Assembly: GCA_954871525.1 (NCBI GenBank)
Contig: OX940863.1
Span: 38,612,501 to 38,676,500 of the forward strand
DNA from: Parietaria judaica
Taxonomy: Eukaryota > Streptophyta > Magnoliopsida > Rosales > Urticaceae
DNA: 64,000 bases
Direction of reading: 5' to 3'
The first letter of the stretch is position 1, and each line of letters begins with the position of its first letter. The notes under the pieces are model-generated. The model was not told the origin of the DNA. It made no database searches and saw only the letters and a list, made by a program, of their open reading frames with translations. The position numbers and the translations under genes are program-made. Below, piece after piece: positions 9,590 through 20,100 of this stretch.

Positions 9590-11056
9590 TGTTAATGCGC
9601 GAATTTCGATTAATGTAGTACTTGGTCCACGGTTCGAGCCTAGAGTCAGACCCTGTGGTCATATGGGCAGTAAAATATGGAGTCAACAAGGGTTGACTAT
9701 CGTCTCAACTCTGCTGAAGGTGAAACGTCGTCTCCAGCGAGGCACGAGTTGTCCTGTCGATGTATTCCCTTCCTTGGCGACGTCTTAGGCGGCGAGGGAG
9801 GGAGGGCCTGTGAAAAAAAAAAAGAATGATGCCGCACCCCGTCACTATAGCAAGGCTGCCTACGTACTGTCTTGTAGTCAAGACGGACTAGGTCATCACA
9901 TAGTTCAGGGGTTAGTGAAATCCGAGGACTAAGGTCCCTGACGAGGGTATGATTCCTCGTGGATGAGACCGTCAGCAGATGGCGTCGCTCGAGAATATCA
10001 AAGGCGAGCGCGATCTTGATGATCTAGATAGTTCTGGTGGAGGTGGTCGTCAAGAGCAATGCTTGCGACGAGCTCCGATGCAAAATTGTGCTTTCTGGCG
10101 ATCTCCGGGGCAATCTTGTGCTTCCTCACGAGCTCTGGCAGATGTAGGCGTACTAGGAAAGGTTTGGGCTGAGTTGGCCCTTACTAGTAAGTTTTCGTGC
10201 GAAGACAACCTCTCTGGCGAGACTTAGTCCCTCCCGAAAAGTCTCAACTCGATTTCGTGCCTTCCTACCGAGCTTCGAGGGCAGCTTCGTGCGAGCCGAA
10301 GGTGGCCAGAGGAGACGGGAAAAATATAGAGAGAGAAAGTAGAAAGTGAAGCTCTAGAGAAAGTTGTGTGAAAAAGTGAAGAATGGGGCTCCTATTTATA
10401 GGAAAAAAGTGTAACCACTTTTCCTTATTTGGTGGAGAAATTCGTGAAAGAGGTTGCTAAGATGGAGGTCGCTGATTGTCCTCGCCAGGTGCAGGGGTTC
10501 CCGAATGTGCTTGCCAAGTGCAGGGGTCGCCGGATGTCAGGAACGCCGCTTGGAGCCTCTCCGAGTGTCCTGCTAGCTTGCCGATTGGACCATAAGGTCT
10601 CTTGGAGCATCCTTGAAGTCTTCGTAAGCTCGGATTGTCTTGAAGCTTGATGATTGTTGAGTAATTATTCTTGTTGGGCTCGTTGGTAGAGTTTCGTACG
10701 TCTTCCTGGGAGTTTATCGTCGCCAAAAGAACTTGTCTTCATCGAAACGTCGCGTGGAGAGCTCGTGTCGATCAGGGCATCGTTAGGGATCCTTCTAGGT
10801 GTTTGTCTTCGTGCCGCGGAACCTCTAAGGTAGTTATTTCCTCGTCGGGGACCTTTTAACGCCGCCGTAACCTCATCGGGTTGTCAAGAACCTTTGAGAT
10901 TGTCGTCGGGTGCACCTTTATGTCGTCGGAAGGAAGTCTTTGGTCTTTGGGCTCCGTCTCTTGGAATTTTTCTCCCATGCTTCGTCTAACGGGTTAGGAC
11001 TTGGGCCTTGACTTTCCTCCGTGCACTTGAAAATATGTTCGAAAATACGCATAATA
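9590..11056 (-). mobile_element. Solo LTR, Tat-like, inserted in (AT)n
   Basis: Read on the minus strand it begins TATTATGCGTATTTT (the second base of the usual TGTTATGCG is mutated) and ends GCGCATTAACA. Both ends match the LTRs at 39695-40840. TATAT lies on each side (9585-9589 and 11057-11061), but it belongs to an AT microsatellite and so is weak evidence for a TSD. A promoter-like CCTATAAATAGGAGCC occurs at about 10388-10403. A diverged core motif (TCGAGCGACGCC) and a 6-bp hairpin (ACGAGG with CCTCGT) occur further along, near 9940-10000. No coding domain is present. Confidence 0.65.
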
Positions 11057-11175
11057 TATATATATATATATATATTATTGTTACTTGATTTAGCGTTTGA
11101 AATTATTTGAGAATATTAAAAGTAGACCGACCCACTTCTCTATCTTTTTACTTGCTTATATATATTTATAGTTAA

Positions 11176-12456
11176 TGTTACGGGTTTCCCGGAACCAATT
11201 TTAAAATCAATTAATAAAGGAAAATTTAATATATTTAATTTCCTTTATTAATTTAAGCCAATTTTGGTTAAAATGTCTGTTGGAGCCCCTTTTTTGCAAA
11301 ATAAAGTGTCTAGACGCTCCTGAAAATATTGAGATACCCAAAAATGATATAAAATTTGCGAGAAATGGCCTTGGGTCGCTCCCGGAACCTCCGGGAGGCG
11401 CCGGAGACACCCCAACCCCCCCCCCCCCCAGTCGCTGCCACGTGTCGCGTGGTCCCTGCAGTTCAGCCAATGGCCACCTTACCCCCCGCCATGTCTCGCC
11501 TGCCCATACGGGCTCGCCAAAGGCCACCAGGGAGCCATCCCGATGCTGCCACGTGGAGGCTAGAAGGCAGCCATCCTCTCACGCGAGTGGAGGCGCGTGG
11601 GCGCGCGTCAGAGGTGCAAATGCAACGCGTGAGGGCGCGTCCGGCCCCTGATGAGGATGCCGTTTGCGGCGTTGGATCGGCCACGTCCCGGGGACTCAAA
11701 AACCAATATGATATTGCCCCGGGGGCCTCCTGGAGTAATTTATAATCACGGTTTAGTCCTCGGGCTCCCTTATAAATAGAAAATCGGTTTCAGTTAAACA
11801 GTAACTCATTCTCACGTACCGAAACTCACCCAAAACTCTCTCAAGTACTCTTTGAACACCTCTCCCTCAAATATTACACTAATCTTGAGCGTCGACAGTG
11901 AATACGGGGGTACCCCCCCCCCCCCCCCCTGCCCCGGTTCTCCCTGACCTCGGGTGTTCTTTTGCCCAGGTTCGAGTATGAGGAAGTCAACATAGAGCGG
12001 AAGCCCTGGAGAAAATTTTGTCACAATCTAAGACCCTCCCTGCTAAGGTTATAGATCCGTGAGGTGCTCGTTCTATCCCTCAGTCTTGTATCTCAGGCAG
12101 ATATATTGACTGTGTGGATAGACCGTAGGACCCGGATCAGGGTCAGTGGTGCAGGTCGAGGGTCTGGTCCACCAGGGTTCACTGAAAAGTCAACACTGCG
12201 ATCTTCTCTACGTTGAGGTCAGGTCCGTTTGGCGTCCTAAACCTGTAACCAAGGCCAGGCCAAGCCTTGGCCACTTGGGAACAGGTAGTGGTGTTGGCCC
12301 GGATTTCTGGCCCTGTGTCGGTGGAGGGTCGGTTTGACCTAAAAAGTTTGAGGGGTCAAACCTCTTAGCCCACTAAAGTCTACAAACGACATTGGGCCCG
12401 GTCCAACACGAGCAGTTGGGCCGCTCAAGTGTGTGAGCTAAATTTTAGTATCAACG
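11176..12456 (+). mobile_element. Solo LTR, Tat-like, TSD GTTAA
   Basis: This 1281-bp LTR starts TGTTACGGGT and ends TATCAACG (the final CA is mutated to CG), flanked by GTTAA at 11171-11175 and 12457-12461. Its internal layout matches the LTRs at 47451 and 57570: a TATAAATAG promoter near 11772, the motif CTAATCTTGAGCGTCG at 11879, a GGGGGTACCCCC hairpin, and the ending ACACGAGCAGTTGGGCCG. No internal region remains, consistent with recombination between two LTRs. Confidence 0.85.
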
Positions 12457-12587
12457 GTTAATGTGAAAGATAAGAGTCAATGTTCTAAATGCTGACGTCA
12501 TTCATTTATCAAAATGTTCGGAACCGGATCCTCCGATTTGTTACCACAAATATCCGAGACCTCCGCCTAAGCAGTCAAATCAGACTT

Positions 12588-13340
12588 TGTTGGACATATT
12601 TTATATGTGCCCTCTATTTCAGATATCCTACATATATATTATTTTGGTTATTTATCTTTTAAAGAATAGTTCTTATTAATGAAAATTTTTTATAGTAATT
12701 TCTTTGATTTTATCAAATTGAATGATTTATCCTTAGTTCTTATATGTTTGCAATTGTGTCACCTTATCACACTGAGCCCAAGTGAGGAGGTGTAACAACA
12801 CAAAATAATGAACTAAAATTTATATATATGTCCATAGTTTAGATTAGCGAGTGGGAGCTTCTAATCCAACAAGTTATTAATTTACTCAATCTCAATTTTG
12901 AGTGATGATCTACTACCAGATCATAGTTCTAGTCCTACACTGTTGAGTTCATTAGGTATGAAGTGTCTTCATACTGGACGGACTCAATCATGCAAGTCTG
13001 TCACTGATACGATAAATCATAATGATGATTAAATGGGAATCCGTTGATGTCCCGAGCTATCATAGACTTATGCCATCATTTTGGGATCAGACAGTTGACT
13101 GGATAGGGTTGCATGAATGCATATATGGATAATAAGTTTATGATTTCCTTATTATTATTTGTGATAAGCAAATAAGCACTCATGGCTAGCTCAACGGCTT
13201 CATAACCTGTTGAGTGAGTAGTTTCCAATAATCATGGAATAAGATAGTGTCGCCTAAAAGGTATTACGGTAAATTGTCTTTATAACGAGAACCATAAGAA
13301 TACAAAAACCTAAATTCAAGTTAGTTTGATTATATCAATG
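12588..13340 (+). mobile_element. Ty1/copia-type LTR-like block
   Basis: It starts TGTTGGACATATTTTATATG and contains the GTATGAAGTGTCTTCATAC near-palindrome shared with the LTR at 1-597. I could not identify a 3' terminus or a TSD, so the right boundary is approximate. No coding capacity was found. Confidence 0.45.
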
Positions 13341-14410
13341 GACTCCTTAGTCATGAAGATAAAATTAATCCGTACTAAAAATGTCAGCTTCGAGCTATAA
13401 TTGAATGTAATCGGAGTTGGTGGAAGTTCTTCACTTCAATCAGAGGTGAAGTATGTATGTCCATTTGTCCCCTTTGTAGCACCATAATTATGTATGTCCA
13501 TTTGTCCGCTTGATGATTTTGTTTAGCAATCTTCATTTTACGGATATATTGTTTGCCGGTGGGCATGACGATGGGCAAATAAAAAAAAGGGCATGCCGTA
13601 TGCCGAAAATACCACACATTTTCCATGGGCATACCGCATGGCAATGGGGTTTTCGACGAATATTCTGAAAAATATTTTTGAGTATTTAGGCAGGATAATT
13701 ATATAGGTTTAAAACTACATATTTAATAAATACAAGATATAATTGTATACAACAAAACACATTTCTAAGATTAGTTTAATACCGAAGAGTCCCATGTTGC
13801 TAAATTACAAGAGTTTGGAATGGTTTATATACCATAGAATTGGGATAAGGGCTTGGGCCCTTAGGGCCATCGGATTTTGTGGATGAGAGAGGACTCATGC
13901 AAATGCACCACCACACGAGCGCGCCGCCACTGTCCGTCCGACTGGGCAGGGAAACATAATTATTTTTTTCCGAAAGTTTAATTGGTATTTTTGCCATGAT
14001 ATTTTAGCTTTTAGGGAAAAATTCGCACCACTTTTCCACATTTTCCTCACATATACGACATTTGGGCAAGAAAATTGGCATACCGCAGGAATTTCGCGAA
14101 ATTTAGTAAAACAACAGCGAAACGGAAAAAATTTAGTTTCGCACTTAATATGTTTATAATACTTAGGATAAAACCACCATAGACTTGATTTATGATTGTT
14201 GTCATAAAAAGTCTACAACCCTAATAGTGGCAAAAGTACTAATATTTTGTAAAATGTGGGAAACTACAAAAAGATGAATGAATTTATTTCTTGGACAACT
14301 CCAAGATTGTGGGAAATTAAATGCTAATGAATTTATTTTTTAAATCATGTCACTCTGATACACTATTTGAGATTTACGCTAATGACAGTTTTTTGACCTC
14401 GGGGTCAAAA
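13341..14410. other. Intergenic DNA, no gene seen
   Basis: There are repeated short words (GCATGCCGTATGCCG, GGGCATACCGCATGG, GGCATACCGCAGG) at about 13590-13640 and 14080, possibly the remains of a small DNA transposon. No clear ends are visible. Confidence 0.35.
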
Positions 14411-14910
14411 TGTTACTGTTATTTAAATAAAAAAATTTAGAGAATATTAATTATTGGAATTTCTTTATGAAATATTTAATTAATAAGATATTGGGAATTA
14501 ATATAATTTTAATTATTGGATTTGATTATTAACATTTGTTATTAATAATTAATTAATAATTAAATAGATTTATAATAAATAATTATTTTATACATTTTCA
14601 AAATATTGTGGGGTTTGTTTTTAATTCCTCGGAGATATTTTCGGAAAGATTTAATTTTGGGATTATCCTTAAATAAAATGTATTCAATTAATCATATCTT
14701 TTTTAAAGATTTAAAAAGATTGTATAATATATTAATATCTTATTTAGTTTTGAATTAAATATTAAATATAATGAAGATTTTCTCCCGGTGGTTGGGAGCT
14801 ATTTTTTCTATTAAATAGGAAGGCTCACAACACGCAAATAACACGCTCATTTCCTTAGAAAATTTGACATCTCTCTCTCCCTAGGATTCAATTTTTTTTA
14901 CCCTGGGTTA
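14411..14910 (+). mobile_element. AT-rich LTR-like DNA left of the hAT element
   Basis: The block starts TGTTACTG and is very AT-rich. Removing the hAT insertion joins it to 18327 onward, where the sequence continues to GCCCGTAACA near 19139. TGTTAC and GTAACA could be LTR ends, but the flanks (CAAAA and ATAGT) do not form a duplication, so this is tentative. Confidence 0.3.
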
Positions 14911-14929
14911 TAGAGCTGCACACGAGCCA

Positions 14930-15036
14930 ATCGCGACCGATCGCGACTAAAGTCGCCAAAATCGCGAGTTGGCCGGTCGCGATGCGTCGTGGCGTGCCTG
15001 GTCGCGATGCGTCGCGACGTGGTCGCGATTTAGCGA
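14930..15036. repeat. Left subterminal TCGCGA cluster
   Basis: Seven TCGCGA hexamers lie within about 105 bp of the left end. In Ac-type hAT elements, clustered subterminal repeats bind the transposase. The CpG-rich palindrome could also make binding sensitive to DNA methylation. The binding role is inferred. Confidence 0.75.
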
Positions 15037-15493
15037 GGAAGGACCAAAAAAAGGGCTGCGGCAAAAGTTATTTTTTGTTTCCAATGTTTAATTTTATTAG
15101 TTTTTATCCGAATTTAAGTATTAAATTATGTAAACTTATTATTTAAACTTTATTTATTTCAAAATTAATATTTTAGTATGTTATTATTGTGTAACATATT
15201 ATTAATTTTGATTTATAAGTTAATTTTTAAGTTGTAATATATGTTAATAAGTATTAATGTGTAACATATTAATAATTATTAAAATTCTAAAACAAATAAG
15301 TAAATATGATAAAACAAGATATTAAAAAAAAAGTTGTATTATTCATTGTGAATATTACAATATGGTGGAAGAAGTTGTAAATATTCAGTGTAAATATTAC
15401 AAGATGCCTCACTAAAACCTCTCTTGTAAAACCCTCCTTAGGGACATAAAACCAAGAGAGGAAAGAGCACATCATATTGGCGTTTACATTGCG

Positions 15494-16876
15494 TCACTCG
15501 GGGAACCAGTCGTTAAACCTTTGAGTCATAAGCTCTAGCTCGGTTGGCTCGGTCCGTTGGGCGATGGTGGGGTTGCGGAACATCCAATCGTTCAACACCA
15601 CCGCTTGCTCGAGGTGTGTGGGAGTTGTTGACGCCCTCCGGTCGTCGATTATATGCTGAGCCGAGCTGAACGCGCTCTCCGAAGCAACGCTGGAAATGGG
15701 GATGGACAGTATATCCCTCGCCATTCTCGCCAATATCGGGAATCTTTCCCGTTGATTCTTCCACCATCCAATCACATCGAACTCGACGGAGTCCTCGTCG
15801 ATCCGCAGGCCGTAGCACCGCTTCAGTTCTTGCGGGGCACCGTCCGTTTCCTCCGCTCGTGCCGGTGGCGTACCGGATCCCGATGCTTCTCCGCGATCCA
15901 GTCTTTGCTTCAGTCTCCGGACAAATGCTAGGCCGGTCTTGGTTGGGCTTTCCATAACTGCCCTTTGCTCCGCCTCCACGTTGAACTGTGGGAACCGCCG
16001 GTCGTATTCACTGTAAAGTTCATAAAAAGCTTCATTAACAACCTTAATATAATCAGTGTAATCCACCCCTAAGTTTGTCCCGATTGCTGACATCAAAGGC
16101 CCGAACGTAAACATAATACGGGGATCCAAGATAGCACCGAAACAATACGAAAAAGGGGGTGGATCCCAATAACTTTTGAATTTTGCAACCATTCCCTCAA
16201 TCATGGGCGAAATAACAGGGTCATTTGCGAATTCAGAAAAAGTGTTTGTAATTTCGTAAAGACCCGAAAGACCATGATTCAAGGAAGGTTGTCTTTGGTT
16301 TGAAAAATTTAAAGTAACAGCGTAAAAGGGTTTAAGGAATTGGGTGAATTTCTGGGCCATTTCCCATTCTGCCTCCGTGATCCGCTCCGAGGCCTCTAGT
16401 TCGGTGAGGAGGAAAGCGCTTAACGGTAATCTCTGTCTACAAACAACTGAAAGCATTAGATATGTAGAGTTCCATCGTGTATTGTTGTCTAAACCAAACT
16501 TATTAGCTTTATGATTGTGCTCTTTACAAAATCGTCTCCACCTAACAACGGTTTGAGAATGCCGGATCCAATCGACAACGCCGCGTATTTTGTCAACGTG
16601 CCCTGAAATATTTCGTTCCCCCGTTCTAGCAATTAAATTAATGATGTGACAAGCACATTTTTGATGTAAAATATTACGAAAAGGAGAACCGGGCAAACTA
16701 TTTTCTAAGATAGTAATAGCGGCGTTATTGTTTGCGGCATTGTCTAACGTAATAGAAATGATACGATTTTGCAAACCCCAATCATTGAATAATTCTATTA
16801 ATTTATCGGAAATGTTTTTGCCGGTATGGCGACACTCGAATGGTGACATGTTTAAAAGTTTCAAGAGACGTGACAA
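15494..16876 (-). CDS. hAT transposase, catalytic and dimerisation part
   Basis: This is a 460-residue open frame. It has the RNase H-like core (ITLDNAANN near residue 42), a conserved block (FGLDNNTRWNSTYLML) at residues ~127-142, LDPRIMF near the middle, and the C-terminal hAT dimerisation motif (SIPISSVASESAFSSA followed by DDRRAS) around residues 391-415. Autonomous plant hAT transposases are usually 650-800 residues with an N-terminal BED zinc finger, which is missing here. The methionine start is arbitrary, because upstream sequence to about 17211 is AT-rich and non-coding. It is probably the downstream part of a gene whose middle was deleted. Confidence 0.85.
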   Translation of the reverse strand: MSRLLKLLNMSPFECRHTGKNISDKLIELFNDWGLQNRIISITLDNAANNNAAITILENSLPGSPFRNILHQKCACHIINLIARTGERNISGHVDKIRGVVDWIRHSQTVVRWRRFCKEHNHKANKFGLDNNTRWNSTYLMLSVVCRQRLPLSAFLLTELEASERITEAEWEMAQKFTQFLKPFYAVTLNFSNQRQPSLNHGLSGLYEITNTFSEFANDPVISPMIEGMVAKFKSYWDPPPFSYCFGAILDPRIMFTFGPLMSAIGTNLGVDYTDYIKVVNEAFYELYSEYDRRFPQFNVEAEQRAVMESPTKTGLAFVRRLKQRLDRGEASGSGTPPARAEETDGAPQELKRCYGLRIDEDSVEFDVIGWWKNQRERFPILARMARDILSIPISSVASESAFSSAQHIIDDRRASTTPTHLEQAVVLNDWMFRNPTIAQRTEPTELELMTQRFNDWFPE

Positions 16877-16879
16877 ATT

Positions 16880-17211
16880 AATTAATTAAACTAAAATAAT
16901 TAAACTATAATATTTATCGTAAAAAAAATTAAACGAAATTAATTAATTAAGATAATATGATTAAATGATAATTAAATCTCAAGAAAATCGTTTCTGATGT
17001 GGAAGATCAGTCGGAACCGCAACCACAGAGCATACTAAGACTTTCAAGTGATTATTATTTAATAATTATTAATTATTTAAAATTAATTATTTTTTTTCAA
17101 TTATTTTTTTTAATTATTATTTATTACTTATTAATTATTAATTATTATTTATTATTAAGTACTAACTTATTAATTAATAAAAAATTAATAATAAATGAAA
17201 TAAAAAAATGA
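16880..17211. other. AT-rich spacer inside the hAT element
   Basis: About 330 bp of nearly pure A/T with TTAATTATTA repeats separates the two transposase ORFs. It may be an intron or the scar of the deletion that removed the BED-finger region. Confidence 0.45.
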
Positions 17212-17221
17212 TTAAAGGTTA

Positions 17222-17785
17222 TTACCCGGTAGAAGGACGTCGACTTCGTCGAGGACGGGCAACGGAGGCTTCACCGCTATCTTGATTGGAAGGTTGAGGA
17301 GAACCGCGGTGGTACACCCCGATATTTGAACCACGGATCGAGGGCGGCGTTTGATAGTCGTCGGGATCGGCATCGTCGGGACGTTGGGTTTGGTCGGGAT
17401 CGGCATCTTCGGGACCTTGAGGTTCGTCGGGATCGGCACCTTCGGGACCTTGAGCTCCGTATTCGGCACCTTCCCGTAACATGAGATTGAAAAAAGGATC
17501 GTTATTTCCCCCCCTACATTGAGCCACCGCGTCGACCAACTCTGGGGGCACACGGTAGGGATTGGCGTGGTGCTGGGCCACCGCCCGGACTAGACTAGGT
17601 CTTAGAGACCGTACTGTATCGTCGGGATAATCTGGATTGTGAGGGGAAGGGAATAGTTCTGCCGGTAGCCTAACGGGAATGTAGTCGTCGGGACAAGTAT
17701 CCGATGTTCCCCCTTGTAGAAATTGGGGTTGCAAATTCCTGGCCGCCCTTCGACCCCCGGAACTACCGCCGCTTCTTCGAGACAT
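17222..17785 (-). CDS. N-terminal region of the hAT transposase gene (probable)
   Basis: This is a 187-residue open frame starting MSRRSGGSSGGRR, low-complexity in its C-terminal half (repeated GPEDADPDQ-type units), inside the hAT element and upstream of the catalytic ORF on the same strand. Its place and basic Ser/Gly-rich start fit the disordered N-terminus of plant hAT transposases, but there is no recognisable DNA-binding domain. It ends in a stop before the AT-rich spacer. It could instead be an independent accessory ORF. Confidence 0.5.
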   Translation of the reverse strand: MSRRSGGSSGGRRAARNLQPQFLQGGTSDTCPDDYIPVRLPAELFPSPHNPDYPDDTVRSLRPSLVRAVAQHHANPYRVPPELVDAVAQCRGGNNDPFFNLMLREGAEYGAQGPEGADPDEPQGPEDADPDQTQRPDDADPDDYQTPPSIRGSNIGVYHRGSPQPSNQDSGEASVARPRRSRRPSTG

Positions 17786-18186
17786 AATGATAGAACTTTA
17801 GGAATTTAGAAAATTGGAACTTTGGAACTTTAGAACTTTGGAACTTTGGAACTTGAGAGAATTTGAGAATTTGAGAACTTGAGAGAATTTGAGAGAGAGA
17901 TGGAAGATTGTTGGTGAGGAAATGAGGGAGGAAGAGGTGGTATTTATAGGGTTTGAGGAGAGGGTGGGGTGGGTGAATAATTATTGTGGTGGGTGAATAA
18001 TAGTGGGTAAAAAAAATAAAAATTTGAAATTTTAGGGTTGAATTCGAATAAAGTAGGTAAAAATTGTGGTTGGGTAATAAATTTCGGGTGAAAAACGTGT
18101 TATTATTGCCACAAACAAACACATCACACGGATCGATGACGTGGCACGATCCTGGCCGTCGGATCGAAAGTTCGGATCACCCTCCC

Positions 18187-18300
18187 ACGCGTCGCGACGC
18201 GTGCCCAGAATCGCGACGAATCGCGACTTTTGCCGCAAAATCGCGACGCATCGCGATTCCTCCTGTACACGTCGCGACGCATCGAATCGCGAGTGGCGAC
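18187..18300. repeat. Right subterminal TCGCGA cluster
   Basis: Seven TCGCGA hexamers in ~110 bp mirror the left cluster in number and span. They lie just inside the right terminal inverted repeat. Confidence 0.75.
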
Positions 18301-18326
18301 GCGTGGTGTGCAGCTCTACTGGGTTA

Positions 18327-18774
18327 TCTCCCGATTTGCTTTTTAGGGTTAGGGTTTTGTTAGTGGGAGCCCACACTCTCGGAGCTATCTTTAGTATTCA
18401 ATTTCACAGAGATTGAGGTCTACACAAATTTCAAGACGAGCCGGGGTCAAGAACGGGTTGATAGTGCGCAGTTGGAATCGATGGATTTGCAGGTACGCAC
18501 ACTATAAATAGATTATGGTAATTTATTTATTATTACTAACAACTCAACCAATCAAAGAGTTTTTATGAATTTTAAATAGAAGAAATTTATTTGATCATGA
18601 TCAGGATAATTAGGTTTTGTTTTGTGCACACCGGATGGCGTAACGGGGAATACTGGTCTGAGACTTTATTCCTCGTTGAAATTTTTTTTTTTTAAAAGGT
18701 TACCCCACACGTGGTGCTCAATGAACAGTTATTAAATGGGGAAAACACGTAATTAATAATTACTTATGTGCCCT
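18327..18774 (+). mobile_element. LTR-like DNA right of the hAT element
   Basis: This continues the sequence broken at 14902. It has a GGGTTAGGGTTTTGTTAG start and a leader-like GC-richer stretch, with no ORF of note. The assignment to a gypsy LTR is weak. Confidence 0.3.
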
Positions 18775-19125
18775 TGTGCATTGCAGCGCGCCCCTGCGTT
18801 CTCTTGTTTTTGTATTCCCGAGGGTGCGATTTCGACATTCGAGATGTGGACGACATTGTGCACCCTCGGGTGCCCTCATGCATTATTGTGTGCTCTCTCG
18901 CGCTCTCGCGTGCCCTTGCATGCCTTTGTTTTTGTATTCCCGAAGATGCAATTTTGGACATTCAGAATGTAGACATTGCGCCCTCGCGGGCTTTCGCGCA
19001 CCCTTGTTTTTTGTATTCCCAAGGGTGCGATTTTTGACATTTGGGATATAGACGACGTTGCACACCCTCGGGCGTCCTTGTCCTCTCGCGAGCCTTTGCA
19101 CTCTCGCGTGCCCTTGGGCTCGGAA
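18775..19125 (+). repeat. Three diverged tandem repeats (~100-bp unit)
   Basis: The unit begins TTTTTGTATTCCCGAGGGTG, runs through GACATT and GTGGACGACATTG, and ends GCACCCTCGGG. Copies start near 18808, 18928 and 19004, separated by CTCTCGCG-rich spacers of different lengths. The GC-rich units stand out from the AT-rich surroundings. Overlapping short ORFs on both strands follow from the repeats and are not called. Confidence 0.65.
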
Positions 19126-19590
19126 AAATGCCCGTAACAATAGTAATATCATATTCTAATATAATAATAATAATAACAATAATAATATATAATTCTAATA
19201 ATTTAATTATATGAATTAATATTATAATACTGTCTTATTGTAAAATAAAATAATATTATTATAGATTAACGAAAATATATTAAAATAGTTATATTTTATT
19301 CGATTGAAAGCTAAAACAACTTAAAGTTTTTTTAGGGTATTTTACTTTTAAATTTCAATTTATCAAAGTTTTCACTTTTGGCGGAATATATCTAAGTGTC
19401 GAATTTTAGAGATAAGATTATTTATTGAGTACTTGTTATTATTTTAATAATTTTATATTTTAATTTGGACACTTTATATAAATTAATATATATATTAAAT
19501 ATTTCTTACGGTAGAAATAGAATTCGTCGATCGCCTATCAATCCGTAGATAAATCCACAATAATAAGTAAGCAATTTATTGACCAAATCT
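19126..19590. other. AT-rich intergenic DNA
   Basis: (AAT)n-like and TTTTATA-rich sequence with no ORF or element ends that I can support. Confidence 0.45.
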
Positions 19591-19812
19591 GAACCAAGCT
19601 TGCTTGGCTTAGTGGTAAATCCACTACAATAAGACTCTTCATGAGGTCTTGAGTTCAAACTCTTGAGGCACAGAAATTGCGTAGTATATGTAATTTTGGC
19701 CGATAGTGCCTGCGGCCAATAATGCCGATTGTTCTTACCGTAACATATATCTTCTTGTAATGTGAGTACATGTAATCTTGGCCAATAGTGCAACCCAATT
19801 AAAAAAAAAAAC
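19591..19812 (+). mobile_element. tRNA-derived SINE with 9-bp TSD
   Basis: It contains an RNA polymerase III box A (TGGCTTAGTGG, 19604-19614) and a box B-like element (GAGTTCAAACTC, 19651-19662) about 37 bp further on, and ends in an A-run at about 19800-19811. The perfect 9-bp duplication CCAAATCTG lies at 19582-19590 and 19813-19821. Length (~222 bp), A-tail and variable-length TSD all fit a SINE. It is not a tRNA gene, because no cloverleaf follows box B. Confidence 0.82.
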
Positions 19813-20100
19813 CCAAATCTGCAATTAAACACTGGTTCAGCGGCGTTAAGAGTCTAAATTTTCTCTCTGGAGGAAAGTTTGTCTAAATTTCGGTGTCGTT
19901 TCAGATGAAAAACGACATTTCTCTCTCAAACGGAATTATCAAGCTTCGAGTCAGACATGAAAATGGCAAGCTTTTGAGCCTTCTTCATTGACTTGTCGTT
20001 CCTGAACAACGCGTGGTAGTCTCGACACGGATTTCTCATTCTGCTCTGGGTTTCTTTTCCTTCTCAAAACCCTAGTTATCAGCTTTCGTAGTTCTCTCTA

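Larger units (their letters stand above)
14911..18318 (-). mobile_element. hAT DNA transposon, internally deleted (3.4 kb)
   Basis: The terminal inverted repeats TAGAGCTGCACAC (14911-14923 and, inverted, 18306-18318) are perfect. CTGGGTTA at 14903-14910 and 18319-18326 is the 8-bp duplication typical of hAT. Both subterminal regions are packed with the palindrome TCGCGA, seven copies on each side. Inside are an N-terminal transposase exon (17222-17785) and a catalytic/dimerisation ORF (15494-16876), separated by an AT-rich stretch. The region expected to hold the BED zinc finger was not found. The ends could be mobilised in trans, but self-mobility looks doubtful. Confidence 0.92.

Noticed and set aside
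10425..10859. ORFs of 61-89 aa on both strands near 10.4-10.9 kb
   Set aside because: They lie inside a solo LTR, lack domains, and overlap each other on opposite strands.
18764..19152. Several 65-91-aa ORFs on both strands
   Set aside because: They are a consequence of the GC-rich tandem repeats there, with mutually overlapping frames and no motif.
19604..19662. tRNA gene
   Set aside because: Box A and box B are present, but there is no acceptor-stem pairing, and the unit ends in an A-tail with a 9-bp TSD, so it is a SINE.
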